Shown here: positions 1-8,201 of the stretch, piece by piece
How positions within the stretch are numbered: position 1 is the first letter of the stretch
Layout: each line of letters starts with the position of its first letter
NCBI GenBank assembly: GCA_020636135.1
Contig: JACJYK010000001.1
Coordinates: 3,644,501-3,708,500, forward strand
Source: Lewinellaceae bacterium
GTDB lineage: Bacteria > Bacteroidota > Bacteroidia > Chitinophagales > Saprospiraceae
Direction of reading: 5' to 3'
DNA length: 64,000 bases
Translations under genes and position numbers: made by a program
The notes under the pieces: generated by a model
What the model was told of the DNA's origin: nothing
The model's database searches: none
The model's input: only the letters and a program-made list of their open reading frames with translations

Positions 1-1
1 C

Positions 2-97
2 TGGACCAAACGATGGGAGGATTATGCTGATTTCGAAATTATTCCTGTCATCGATTCCCAAACGGCCAAAGCGCGTGTTTTGGGTAAATCTTTTTGA
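2..97 (+). CDS. C-terminal end of an unidentified protein (partial)
   Basis: The first 97 bases read as an open frame (codons from base 2) ending at a TGA at 95-97 and giving about 31 residues that finish in VLGKSF. Only the C-terminus lies in the window, so no family can be named. The next gene starts about 150 bases downstream behind its own promoter, so this is probably the end of a separate transcription unit. Confidence 0.5.
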   Translation, partial: WTKRWEDYADFEIIPVIDSQTAKARVLGKSF

Positions 98-132
98 TCC
101 ACTTATGATAATCAGGCCTTTTTGTGAACTAT

Positions 133-168
133 TTTGACTTATCTAAATTTATTTTTAGATTTGTCTAA
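133..168 (+). promoter_or_regulatory. Bacteroidota-type promoter with overlapping inverted repeats before the feo operon
   Basis: TTTG at 133-136, a 19-base spacer and TAGATTTG at 156-163 match the Bacteroidota sigma-70 consensus (TTTG, 19-21 nt, TAnnTTTG). Two inverted repeats lie on the -7 box: ATCTAAA/TTTAGAT (141-160) and TTAGA-TTTG-TCTAA (155-168). A repressor bound there would block the promoter. The first gene of the operon encodes a DtxR-type metalloregulator, so metal-dependent autorepression is the natural inference. The sequence match is direct; the regulator assignment is inferred. Confidence 0.65.
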
Positions 169-243
169 TAATCGCTGGCATCCCTTGGATTTCTTTCCAC
201 GAAGGATTACCGGCAAACATTATTTCAATAACATGCCATCCGA

Positions 244-1305
244 ATGGTTGCAAACGTCTGCATCATATTAATTGCACGCCCAGCCTTATCCCTTCTGACC
301 GGTTTATTGGCCATGGTCGTTCTGGCTGGTATATTCTGGCCCAGACATGGTTTGGTCGCAATCAGTCGCCGGTCCAAATTGAACCGCCAGCGGGTGTGGC
401 TGGAAGATGCCCTCAAGTACCTGTTTGACTGTGAGTATAAAAAAACGGCCTGCAATCTGAACAGCATAGCTGGCAACCTGCATATTTCTGCAGATAAAAC
501 GGCCAGACTGCTCAACCGTCTGCGCTCCATGGGACTGATCACCATGGAAGACGAATCGAATTTACAACTCACCGACGCAGGCCGGTCCTATGCCCTGCGC
601 ATCATCCGGGTACACCGTATCTGGGAGCGGTACCTCGCTGATGAAACCGGCATCGACCAGATGGATTGGCACGGCGAGGCCGATTTACAGGAACACCAGC
701 TTTCTGCCTCCGACGCCAATCAGCTGGCTGCCCGTATGGGGAATCCGGTATTTGACCCGCATGGGGATCCGATACCTACCATGGAAGGAGAAATGCCCGT
801 CCACCGCGGACGCCCCCTCAGCAGCCTGGAAGAAGGCATGGTCGCCCAGATCGTCCACCTTGAAGACGAACCGCACACCATCTATGAACAGCTGGTGGCA
901 CTGGGACTGTATCCGGGCATGCAGGTATATGTAATGGATAAGACCGATGGTAAGATCACTTTTGCAGCTGATGGTGAAGAATGCATCCTCACCACCCTGT
1001 TTGCCGCCAGCATTACGGTTGAAGTATTACAGAACAAAGAGAAAATCCGGGAAAAACACGACTTGTTGTCCTCTCTTGAAATTGGAGAAACGGCCGAAAT
1101 CGCCGGACTATCACCCAATATGAGGGGTCAGCAACGCAGGAGATTGATGGATCTGGGCTTTGTCCCGGGTACCACCATCCGTGCTGAACTCCACAGTGCC
1201 AGCGGCGACCCGGTAGGATATCGGATCCTGGGCACCACAGTCGGGATCCGCAGGCAGCAAGCCGACCTGATCTTTATCAAACGCATTAAGAATAAGGTAT
1301 CATGA
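244..1305 (+). CDS. Membrane-tethered DtxR/MntR-type regulator fused to two FeoA domains
   Basis: This 353-residue protein joins parts that are usually separate. Residues 5-33 form one hydrophobic membrane segment. Residues 50-115 are a winged helix of the DtxR/MntR type. Residues 118-175 are the metal-binding dimerisation domain, with His143, Glu150 and His151 in the [10 protein letters not shown] stretch at the place of known DtxR ligands. Two FeoA-like SH3 domains follow (about 188-262 and 275-350, each with an LxxLGxxPG-like core). It probably senses Fe(II) or Mn(II) and supplies the FeoA function for the FeoB encoded next, whose ATG overlaps this stop codon (ATGA). The ATG at 244 is kept because it gives the complete membrane segment; there is no clear Shine-Dalgarno sequence. 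Domains are clear; the role of the anchor is inferred. Confidence 0.85.
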   Translation: MVANVCIILIARPALSLLTGLLAMVVLAGIFWPRHGLVAISRRSKLNRQRVWLEDALKYLFDCEYKKTACNLNSIAGNLHISADKTARLLNRLRSMGLITMEDESNLQLTDAGRSYALRIIRVHRIWERYLADETGIDQMDWHGEADLQEHQLSASDANQLAARMGNPVFDPHGDPIPTMEGEMPVHRGRPLSSLEEGMVAQIVHLEDEPHTIYEQLVALGLYPGMQVYVMDKTDGKITFAADGEECILTTLFAASITVEVLQNKEKIREKHDLLSSLEIGETAEIAGLSPNMRGQQRRRLMDLGFVPGTTIRAELHSASGDPVGYRILGTTVGIRRQQADLIFIKRIKNKVS

Positions 1306-2096
1306 ACAATACCCAGGGATGTGAAAATTGTCCGGTTCACCATAAAGAGCATCTGATCCGCATGGGCATAGCCATGGATCGGGTGGATTATGTGATTGCC
1401 CTCGCCGGAAACCCCAATACTGGAAAAAGCACTGTCTTCAATAATCTGACCGGGCTGCGGCAACACACTGGCAATTGGCCAGGCAAAACCGTATCACGGG
1501 CGGAAGGAGGGTATTCTTTTGCAGAGAAACGCTATAAAGTGGTGGATCTTCCCGGAACCTACTCGTTGTTGTCTACGAGCACGGATGAGGATGTCGCCCG
1601 TAATTTTATTCTGTTCGGGCGTCCCGATGTTACCGTGATCGTTGCGGATGCAACCCGTCTCGAACGAAACCTCAATCTGACCTTACAGATCCTGGAAATC
1701 ACGGACCGGGCTGTATTATGTCTGAACCTGATGGACGAGGCTAAACGAAACCACATCGAGATAGACCAGCGCAATCTTTCCAAAGAATTGGGTATCCCCG
1801 TCATTCCGGCTTCCGCACGCCAGAAAGAAGGCATGCCCGAACTGATCCAGGCCATCGAAGAAGTGGCTGCCGGCAAATATGTATGCAAACCCCACCGTGC
1901 CAAAAGCAAGTCACCGAAACTGAATCACGCTATTGACACTCTGGTAAAGAAGCTTTCCGAACAATTTCCAGGCATCCCCAATCTCAACTGGGTCGCGCTC
2001 CGCCTGCTGGAAGGCGATGAAAGCATCATTGAGGCCATCCGCACCGGTGAACTGGGCACCTTAAGTCCATCTACTTTTCCATCATTAGCATCCTGA
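1302..2096 (+). CDS. feoB: FeoB ferrous iron transporter, GTPase part (ends at an in-frame TGA)
   Basis: The 264 residues are the cytoplasmic half of FeoB: G1 GNPNTGKS (36-43), G3 DLPG (82-85), G4 NLMD (142-145), a G5-like SAR motif (about 171-173) and the helical guanine-dissociation-inhibitor region after about 190. The N-terminus carries a CxxC plus His pair (Cys7, Cys10, His13, His14) that may bind metal. The frame ends at TGA 2094-2096, while the membrane half resumes in the same frame one codon later. The protein is therefore either a real stand-alone GTPase subunit or the first half of a FeoB interrupted by a nonsense codon. It overlaps the regulator gene by four bases. Confidence 0.85.
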   Translation: MNNTQGCENCPVHHKEHLIRMGIAMDRVDYVIALAGNPNTGKSTVFNNLTGLRQHTGNWPGKTVSRAEGGYSFAEKRYKVVDLPGTYSLLSTSTDEDVARNFILFGRPDVTVIVADATRLERNLNLTLQILEITDRAVLCLNLMDEAKRNHIEIDQRNLSKELGIPVIPASARQKEGMPELIQAIEEVAAGKYVCKPHRAKSKSPKLNHAIDTLVKKLSEQFPGIPNLNWVALRLLEGDESIIEAIRTGELGTLSPSTFPSLAS

Positions 2097-2099
2097 TCT

Positions 2100-3533
2100 A
2101 TGGATACTGGCAATCTGACCAATAAAGAGAACGACATCCTGTCCCTGGCCAACAACCTGCGCTGGGATCTGGGTGTGAATTTTCACGACACCGTGATCGA
2201 ATCCATCTACGAGGATGCCTCCCGGATTGCACAGCGTACTGTCCGTCAGGAAGGCGATCCGGCCAAACATTTCGACCTGAAGATCGATCGGATCGTGACC
2301 AGTCGCTGGCTGGGATTTCCCATCATGTTTTTACTCCTTGCTCTGGTCTTCTGGCTGACCGTTTCCGGCGCTAACTATCCATCGGGATTGCTGGCCGACC
2401 TATTCATAGGTAAATTATATCCTGTACTGAAAGAGTTCGCAGCCAATATCGGCACACCCTCCTGGCTTTCCGGTATACTGATCGATGGTGCATACCTCGC
2501 TGTTGCCTGGGTAGTTTCAGTCATGTTGCCTCCCATGGCCATCTTTTTCCCACTATTCACCCTGCTGGAGGATTTTGGTTATCTGCCGCGGGTCGCATTT
2601 AATATGGACAGTTTATTCCGTAAGGCTGGCGCCCATGGCAAACAGGCACTGACTTTATCCATGGGCTTTGGCTGTAACGCAGCCGGCGTGATCGCCACCC
2701 GGGTCATCGACAGCCCGAGAGAGCGGCTTATCGCCATCATTACCAATAACTTTTCATTGTGTAACGGCCGCTGGCCTACCCAGATCCTGATCGCCACCAT
2801 CTTTATCGGGGGGGCAGTCCCCTCCTACCTCGCAGGGATCGTCTCTGCCGGCGCCGTAGTTGGAATCGCCGTGTTGGGAATTGGGTTTAGTCTGGCTGTC
2901 TCCTGGGGATTGAGTAAGTCGATCCTGCGGGGTGAGGCATCGGCCTTCAGCCTGGAATTACCTCCCTACCGTCCTCCACGCATCTGGCAGACCTTGTACA
3001 CTTCGCTGATCGACCGGACCATATTTGTCCTTTGGCGTGCCATCGTTTTTGCACTACCGGCAGGAATACTAATCTGGCTGGTCGCCAATGTACACATACA
3101 CGGGATCAGCATTGCCGAACATTTCATAGACTGGTCCAACCCCTTTGCTGTCATATTCGGATTAAACGGAGTCATCCTGCTGGCCTACATCATCGCCATA
3201 CCGGCGAATGAAATCGTCATTCCTACCGTCCTGATGCTCACGGTATTGCAAACCGGCTTGTCCGGGGTGGGGTCCGGCGCCGGCGTCCTCTTTGACACCT
3301 CTTCCATTCAGGGTACAGAAGAAATATTACGGGCTGGCGGGTGGACCTTGCTGACCGGAATTAATCTGATGTTGTTCAGCTTGTTGCACAACCCCTGTTC
3401 GACCACCATTTACACCATATTCAAGGAAACGCATAGCTGGAAATGGACACTGGTATCCACCTTTTTACCCATCGTGCTGGGTTTGATCGTCTGTTTCTTT
3501 ACCACTCAGATCTGGTTGCTGATCACCGGGTAA
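2100..3533 (+). CDS. feoB: FeoB ferrous iron transporter, membrane part
   Basis: The 477 residues are the permease half of FeoB. After a short helical linker (residues 8-70) come about eight membrane helices with the two Gate regions: the first contains [13 protein letters not shown] and SLCNGRWP with the conserved cysteines, the second [13 protein letters not shown]. It should carry Fe(II) across the inner membrane, driven by the GTPase encoded immediately upstream. The ATG at 2100 lies three bases after the TGA of the GTPase part and in the same frame, so translational re-initiation or readthrough would restore both halves. It is convergent with the next gene, leaving only three bases between the stops. 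Confidence 0.88.
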   Translation: MDTGNLTNKENDILSLANNLRWDLGVNFHDTVIESIYEDASRIAQRTVRQEGDPAKHFDLKIDRIVTSRWLGFPIMFLLLALVFWLTVSGANYPSGLLADLFIGKLYPVLKEFAANIGTPSWLSGILIDGAYLAVAWVVSVMLPPMAIFFPLFTLLEDFGYLPRVAFNMDSLFRKAGAHGKQALTLSMGFGCNAAGVIATRVIDSPRERLIAIITNNFSLCNGRWPTQILIATIFIGGAVPSYLAGIVSAGAVVGIAVLGIGFSLAVSWGLSKSILRGEASAFSLELPPYRPPRIWQTLYTSLIDRTIFVLWRAIVFALPAGILIWLVANVHIHGISIAEHFIDWSNPFAVIFGLNGVILLAYIIAIPANEIVIPTVLMLTVLQTGLSGVGSGAGVLFDTSSIQGTEEILRAGGWTLLTGINLMLFSLLHNPCSTTIYTIFKETHSWKWTLVSTFLPIVLGLIVCFFTTQIWLLITG

Positions 3534-3536
3534 TGG

Positions 3537-4010
3537 CTAGGTAACCTTACGGGAATAATAGCGTTGAGCGAAATAGGCGATGGGGATACCTATGCACAAC
3601 ACGAGTATCCCTGCTCCGATCAACACGTTGTTTAAGTGAAAGGGACGGTGACCGATACGGGTTAACGGTACCATCACCACATTCATCACGACCCATACCA
3701 AAAGGCCATAAATGATACCCGCTATCAACCAGTTTTGAGCGCGGGGGGCAATGCGGGGATAAATCCAGAAATAAAATGCGGTGAAGGACATCGCGATACA
3801 ATAATGCATCAGCAATCCGATGAAGGGCATCAATGGGTTGCTGGCAGCTACCTCCGATCCAAACAAAGCGCCGGCAATGTAACGCAGAATCAGGACCGGT
3901 CCTTTGCCCGTTACAATAAAAAACTGAATGGTGGCAGCAGTGATATCCAGTGTTCCGGCAATCAGACCGGCGAGGAGGATAGCGCGGATCAATGAGGGTT
4001 TCGAAGCCAT
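3537..4010 (-). CDS. Small four-helix integral membrane protein (YagU/DUF1440-like)
   Basis: This 157-residue protein is almost entirely hydrophobic, with four predicted membrane helices (about 8-30, 55-80, 90-115 and 125-148), short polar loops and a basic tail ending RYYSRKVT. The pattern (TLDITAA early, FxxG and HYCIAMSFTAFYFWIYP in the middle) resembles the YagU/DUF1440 group of inner-membrane proteins, but I assign that group only tentatively. No catalytic residues are apparent. It starts at the ATG at 4010 and runs convergently into feoB. The function is unknown. Confidence 0.7.
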   Translation of the reverse strand: MASKPSLIRAILLAGLIAGTLDITAATIQFFIVTGKGPVLILRYIAGALFGSEVAASNPLMPFIGLLMHYCIAMSFTAFYFWIYPRIAPRAQNWLIAGIIYGLLVWVVMNVVMVPLTRIGHRPFHLNNVLIGAGILVLCIGIPIAYFAQRYYSRKVT

Positions 4011-4094
4011 GATGCGAGTTAATTAACTCAATTTCTTCAATTTGGCGATAACTCCCAAAATTGACCAGCAATTAAATTCCGGTTTTAACCCCCC

Positions 4095-4126
4095 AAAAAA
4101 ATCCCGGCACCGACCGGGTACCGGGA
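4095..4126 (-). terminator. Rho-independent terminator after the rhodanese gene
   Basis: Read on the minus strand, TCCCGGTACC pairs with GGTGCCGGGA (10 bp with one G-T pair) around the loop CGGTC and is followed by seven T. It lies about 30 bases past the rhodanese stop codon, so it should end that transcript and insulate it from the membrane protein gene beyond. Confidence 0.85.
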
Positions 4127-4154
4127 ACTATACGAAATACTTGATCTGACGGAT

Positions 4155-4427
4155 TTAGGCAGCAATACGTTGCTGATACTCTCTCCAGCCGCCACCGTTG
4201 TAGATTTCTTTCCAGCCCTGATTTTGAAGGAAAGCTACAGCTTGTCCACTACGGTTACCGGAAGCACAGATGAAGACCAAAGGTTTTTGCATTTGTTTCA
4301 GCTCGTCCAGTCTGCCGGTCAAACTTCCCAATGGAATATTGATCGATCCTTTGACATGGCCAAAGAAGAACTCAAATGGTTCTCTCACATCGATTACGGT
4401 TGCATTTGATAATTGTTCCTGTTTCAT
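4155..4427 (-). CDS. Single-domain rhodanese-like sulfurtransferase
   Basis: About 90 residues form one rhodanese domain: the N-terminal VIDVREPFEFFFGHVKGSIN signature and the active-site loop CASGNRS, whose cysteine would carry the persulfide, followed by a C-terminal GGWREY. The CxxGxRS loop is typical of the GlpE/PspE-like single-domain class, which moves sulfane sulfur to thiols or cyanide in the cytoplasm or periplasm; no signal peptide is present, so the cytoplasm is likely. The open frame extends to a TTG at 4439, but the ATG at 4427 (MKQEQ) fits the family better. It has its own -7 box and a terminator, so it is probably monocistronic. Confidence 0.88.
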   Translation of the reverse strand: MKQEQLSNATVIDVREPFEFFFGHVKGSINIPLGSLTGRLDELKQMQKPLVFICASGNRSGQAVAFLQNQGWKEIYNGGGWREYQQRIAA

Positions 4428-4460
4428 AGATTCTTGCAATGATTTTTATTTTATTCACAA

Positions 4461-4468
4461 CAAAGATA
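4461..4468 (-). promoter_or_regulatory. Likely -7 promoter box for the rhodanese gene
   Basis: The minus strand reads TATCTTTG here, an exact match to TAnnTTTG, 33 bases before the ATG at 4427. No good -33 TTTG is seen at the expected distance, so the promoter may be weak. The box sits immediately past the stop codon of the helicase gene. Confidence 0.45.
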
Positions 4469-4470
4469 GA

Positions 4471-7400
4471 TCAACCTTTAGCGGACTGTCCGTGATCGAC
4501 ATCACCCAAGTCCAGTTGCAAAGTAAAACAATGTGCCAGTAAAGCCGAATAGACTTCATTTTCCTGAAGAATTTCACGGTTTCCGACCAGAATTATCTGC
4601 TCTCTGGCCCGGGTCAGGGCTACATTCAATTTACGGTCGACTCCCTCCTCGGACATAGAAACCAAAGACTCCAGCTGCCTTAATTGATTGGTACACAATG
4701 ATATAAGAATTATATTCCGTGCCCCTCCCTGATACCGCTCCACAGTATCTATGGTGATAGGAAGCTTTTGCAATCCGGCCCGATCCAATTCCTGTCGAAT
4801 GACAGCAATTTGAGCCCGGTAAGGCGTGATTACACCCAGAACATCTTCATCATCCCACTGAATAAAATTGTGTTTAAACAGTCTTGTGTAAGCCTGGACA
4901 CACAAGCGGATGGCTTCGGCTTCGTAACGGTTGGTCTTTTGGTGATCTTCCTGATCGACGGGTGCAGGCAAATAGATCATCCGGTGGTTCGTAAGCGCTT
5001 CGGTTAACGGATCTGCCAGCGCAGGCGCCTTCCAGGGTATCGGACCGGTCAGTCTGCTGGTCAGTTCCGGATTTATTTCCAGCAGTTCCAGCGTGTTCTG
5101 ATAAAAATAGGCACTGGGGAAGGCCATGATATCCCGGTGCATACGACCCTGCTGGCGTAGTTGAGCGTAGGCCCAAGACCACCCGGACCGGGTCGCTTTG
5201 CGATAAAGCCGCTCAAAGAGAGAATCCCGGAGATTGCGGACTTCCAATTCCTCCAGGTCCTGGTCCATAACCCGGCTGTCTTTCCCCGGCTGTACGACCA
5301 CAGCCGGAAGCTGCTGATGGTCGCCGATCAGGATCCATTTTGGCACCCTCGTGACCATCCCCAACAGATAAGGATCCAATATCTGGCTAGCCTCATCCAC
5401 GATGGCTACCTGAAATTCCACCAGGTCAAATAATTCGCGTTTGCTTTGCAAAGAAGCCACTGTACCCACGATGATACGCTGGCTATGCAGCCAAGTCAGG
5501 AGTTGCTGACGGTTGCTGATCTTTTCAATCTTGTGATCCAATAACCAGTCCTGGTAAGCAGGATGGGTCGAATAACGTGAACCGATCCTGAAATACTGGT
5601 TCTCTGCATCTTTTGCCAGCGTGTCCAGTGCAGCGCACATCTCATCCACCGCCCGGTTTGTGTACGCCAGTAACAACATCCGGCTGTTTTCCTGCTGCAT
5701 GTAAGCTTCGCAGACAGCTCGCAGGAGCGTGCTGGTTTTACCGGTCCCTGGCGGTCCCCACACCAGAAAATATTCCCGGGCATCCAGTGCCTGTTGCACC
5801 AGGCTTTGCTGCTCCACGGTCAGTCCGGGAGCAGGCGCATTGCCGAAAGGGACCGGAGTTGCCGGAGGGCGACGCCCCAGCCACAACTTGCGGAGATCCA
5901 CCGGTGAAGCTCCCCAGATGGACAAGCCCTGGTATTGCGTATTGTAACTGCTGTCGATAAGGTCCCGCTCCATATTCCAGAAAGGAAAGGAAGCGAAAAG
6001 TCCAAATTCGGTCATCTGGTTGCGCAGCCTTACATGCACCTCATCCTTAGTCAGGCGAACGATAGTTGATTTAAAGATCTGATGGTGCAGCACACTTGGT
6101 TCCATTTCACTTTCGGGATATAAAACGCAGATATCGCCCTGCCGAAAGTTAGCCAGAGGATTAGTCCCTTCCGACCGCTTGAAAACAAGGATTGGGGTAT
6201 CGTCGGTCTGGTGGTGCGCCCGGTTATAGACCAGTTTGCCCAGCAGCGCATACTGGTCTTCCTTCTCTTCTACGGCGTTCAGCCACAGGGAAGCCATACC
6301 ATTCACCTCCTGGTTTCCCTGCAACCCGGTTTTCGCCAGATGGTGTTCCGTAGCAATGAATCGGATGAAATTTAGAACATAACGTTTTTCAATGGGATCG
6401 AGATTCGCATAGAGTTCCTGCAATGAAGCCAGATTGGCGCGTGCAAATCCAAACATGGTATTTAAGTCCCGGCTGATATACCCTCCGAAACTGTGATCTT
6501 TTCCGGCAGGATCCAGATGCATCCAGCGCTTTTCCAACACCACCAGTTCGTTACGCACATTCATCGCCTCCAGCTGCATCGACTTTACAACCGGTGCATA
6601 CTTTAAAGGTTTCTCATCTAATCTGGAATACAAAATGTAATTACTGGCTTGTTTGATGGAATAAACCGACTTGACCAGTAAGTCGTACAACAGTGTCTGT
6701 GCATAGTGATTGGAACTCAGTCCGTAGGCGTTGGCCCGGTATGGTGACCCGCTTTTTAATTCAATGATTTCTGTTTTCTGCCCGTCGCGGTAAAACAAGT
6801 CCAGACGCCCCTGGATACCATAGCGTACGGAAAAAAAGGTAGGCTCCAGGAGGACCTCCCTGAGAGGAATTCCCAGGGATGGTAAAACATCATTGACCAC
6901 GGATTTAAGATGACAAAAGTGTTTCTTGGCATCGTTCATCAACTCACGCAAAGTATCATTGTCCATAGCGGCAAAGCCCAGTGGATTAATCCGGAAAACA
7001 CGTCTGAACAATTCCATAAATGAATTTTCCTGAAATGAGATCAGTTCATCCAGAAAAAAGTTGGCGATATTTCCCATCATCAGGGCTGGCGTACTCTCCA
7101 TGGGCGTAAACTTCCTGAGCACGTAGGTCATCGCATCGGCTCCTTCCGGCTGAAAGGTCTCGGAGATGGCCGTGATATCCATCAGATAGTCCGGTTCAAA
7201 AATAAACTGGGCAGGATGCAGGATCCCTTCCCGGTCTACTTCCACGTCCAGCAGATTCATTGTTACCGGCCAAAGTTGAAATTCTTCAATGGAGTCAATC
7301 GGGCCGGAAAACAATTCGTTGCGGCCCGCATCCTGGTAACGAATGAGCCGTTTGACGTCAGGCTGATCTTCCGTATAACCGGTCAACGTGTTCGGCTGTG

Positions 7401-7860
7401 ATCCACGCCCGGTCACCAGCGTGCGAATGGTTCCATAAAATGCTACCGTCTCGTAAGCGGCCTCATCTTCCCACCATCCGGGGTTAGCTTCTATACGGTG
7501 TTGCGCAGGCAGGGTAATCTTAAGGACTCCCGAAAGTACTACACCCAGCGCATAAAGCCCCATGGCATAAATGTCCTCCAGCTCCCGGTCTACGGCATCA
7601 CCGCGAATGACATCCTGGGCATAATGACGGAAACGATGCAGCAGGTATTGTTCACGTTTATCCACCTGCTGCTTCGTCAGCACATAAGCCATCCGCGCGA
7701 AAAGGGTGGAAAAAAATAGGCGTTCCTGCTGGGTGGTATGAAAAAAGGTATAGGTAAAAACCTGGTAGGTGATGCGGATACGTTCAGTAACCGGCATATC
7801 GGGCTGGGAACGGATCTGTCCCAACTCCTTGATGATCAATTGATGAATGGGAAGTGACAT
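4471..7860 (-). CDS. Large Dna2-like protein: PD-(D/E)XK nuclease plus superfamily 1 helicase
   Basis: The 1129-residue protein has an N-terminal helical region, a RecB/Cas4-like nuclease core near residues 350-372 (GRLDLFYRDG then EIIELKSG, with the D and ExK residues in place), and a C-terminal superfamily 1 helicase of the Dna2/Upf1 (AAA_11/AAA_12) type. The helicase has Walker A GPPGTGKTS (about 700), Walker B VDEAS (about 820), GDHQQLPAVV, and late motifs TIDTVERYQGG and NVALTRAREQ. Such proteins unwind and trim DNA ends or flaps. There is no signal peptide. The gene stands alone between the rhodanese gene and a divergent T9SS gene, with an ATG start at 7860. A housekeeping repair role is more likely than defence because no partner genes are present, but neither can be proved here. 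Confidence 0.85.
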   Translation of the reverse strand: MSLPIHQLIIKELGQIRSQPDMPVTERIRITYQVFTYTFFHTTQQERLFFSTLFARMAYVLTKQQVDKREQYLLHRFRHYAQDVIRGDAVDRELEDIYAMGLYALGVVLSGVLKITLPAQHRIEANPGWWEDEAAYETVAFYGTIRTLVTGRGSQPNTLTGYTEDQPDVKRLIRYQDAGRNELFSGPIDSIEEFQLWPVTMNLLDVEVDREGILHPAQFIFEPDYLMDITAISETFQPEGADAMTYVLRKFTPMESTPALMMGNIANFFLDELISFQENSFMELFRRVFRINPLGFAAMDNDTLRELMNDAKKHFCHLKSVVNDVLPSLGIPLREVLLEPTFFSVRYGIQGRLDLFYRDGQKTEIIELKSGSPYRANAYGLSSNHYAQTLLYDLLVKSVYSIKQASNYILYSRLDEKPLKYAPVVKSMQLEAMNVRNELVVLEKRWMHLDPAGKDHSFGGYISRDLNTMFGFARANLASLQELYANLDPIEKRYVLNFIRFIATEHHLAKTGLQGNQEVNGMASLWLNAVEEKEDQYALLGKLVYNRAHHQTDDTPILVFKRSEGTNPLANFRQGDICVLYPESEMEPSVLHHQIFKSTIVRLTKDEVHVRLRNQMTEFGLFASFPFWNMERDLIDSSYNTQYQGLSIWGASPVDLRKLWLGRRPPATPVPFGNAPAPGLTVEQQSLVQQALDAREYFLVWGPPGTGKTSTLLRAVCEAYMQQENSRMLLLAYTNRAVDEMCAALDTLAKDAENQYFRIGSRYSTHPAYQDWLLDHKIEKISNRQQLLTWLHSQRIIVGTVASLQSKRELFDLVEFQVAIVDEASQILDPYLLGMVTRVPKWILIGDHQQLPAVVVQPGKDSRVMDQDLEELEVRNLRDSLFERLYRKATRSGWSWAYAQLRQQGRMHRDIMAFPSAYFYQNTLELLEINPELTSRLTGPIPWKAPALADPLTEALTNHRMIYLPAPVDQEDHQKTNRYEAEAIRLCVQAYTRLFKHNFIQWDDEDVLGVITPYRAQIAVIRQELDRAGLQKLPITIDTVERYQGGARNIILISLCTNQLRQLESLVSMSEEGVDRKLNVALTRAREQIILVGNREILQENEVYSALLAHCFTLQLDLGDVDHGQSAKG

Positions 7861-7956
7861 CGGTTTTATTTAGGATAAACAGGTTAAGATAGGAATTAAT
7901 GAAGCTTATTGGTTAATATGCCAATGGGTTTATGCTAAACTCCAGAGCAACGAGCT

Positions 7957-8034
7957 GTCCCCATCACCTCACACCCCATCACCACACACCCCGTACCATC
8001 ACCTAACACCTCATACCCCGTACACCCCATACCC
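7957..8034. repeat. C-rich degenerate short repeat (CACCCC/ACCCCAT type)
   Basis: The 340-base gap between the divergent helicase and propeller genes holds an almost G-free tract built from variants of CACACCCC, CATCACC and ATACCCC. It is a degenerate simple-sequence repeat with no coding frame. The rest of the gap (7861-7956 and 8035-8201) is AT-rich and must hold the promoters of both genes; I see no full TTTG/TAnnTTTG pair. Confidence 0.6.
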
Positions 8035-8201
8035 CAATTCCATATTAAACTTTTTTGGCATTTGTTTTGTCATATTCCGGTGAATTACCTGATATTAAAG
8101 GAACATCATTAAAAAGATTTCTATTTTTGTCGCGCGTTCAGAAGCCATCCCTGTCAATAGATTGTTTTCACCCTTTACAAAATTGAAATTGTAATCCAAA
8201 G

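Noticed and set aside
2085..2110. Frameshift in feoB
   Set aside because: Both halves are in the same frame; only one stop codon separates them, so it is a nonsense codon or a natural split, not a frameshift.
3547..4071. Alternative minus-strand frame of 174 codons
   Set aside because: It overlaps the four-helix membrane protein in another frame; the composition (Arg/His/Ser-rich) is not protein-like.
4584..4594. Further CAGAATT word inside the helicase gene
   Set aside because: It is single, lacks the second repeat 11 bp away and the -7 box, and lies inside a coding sequence.
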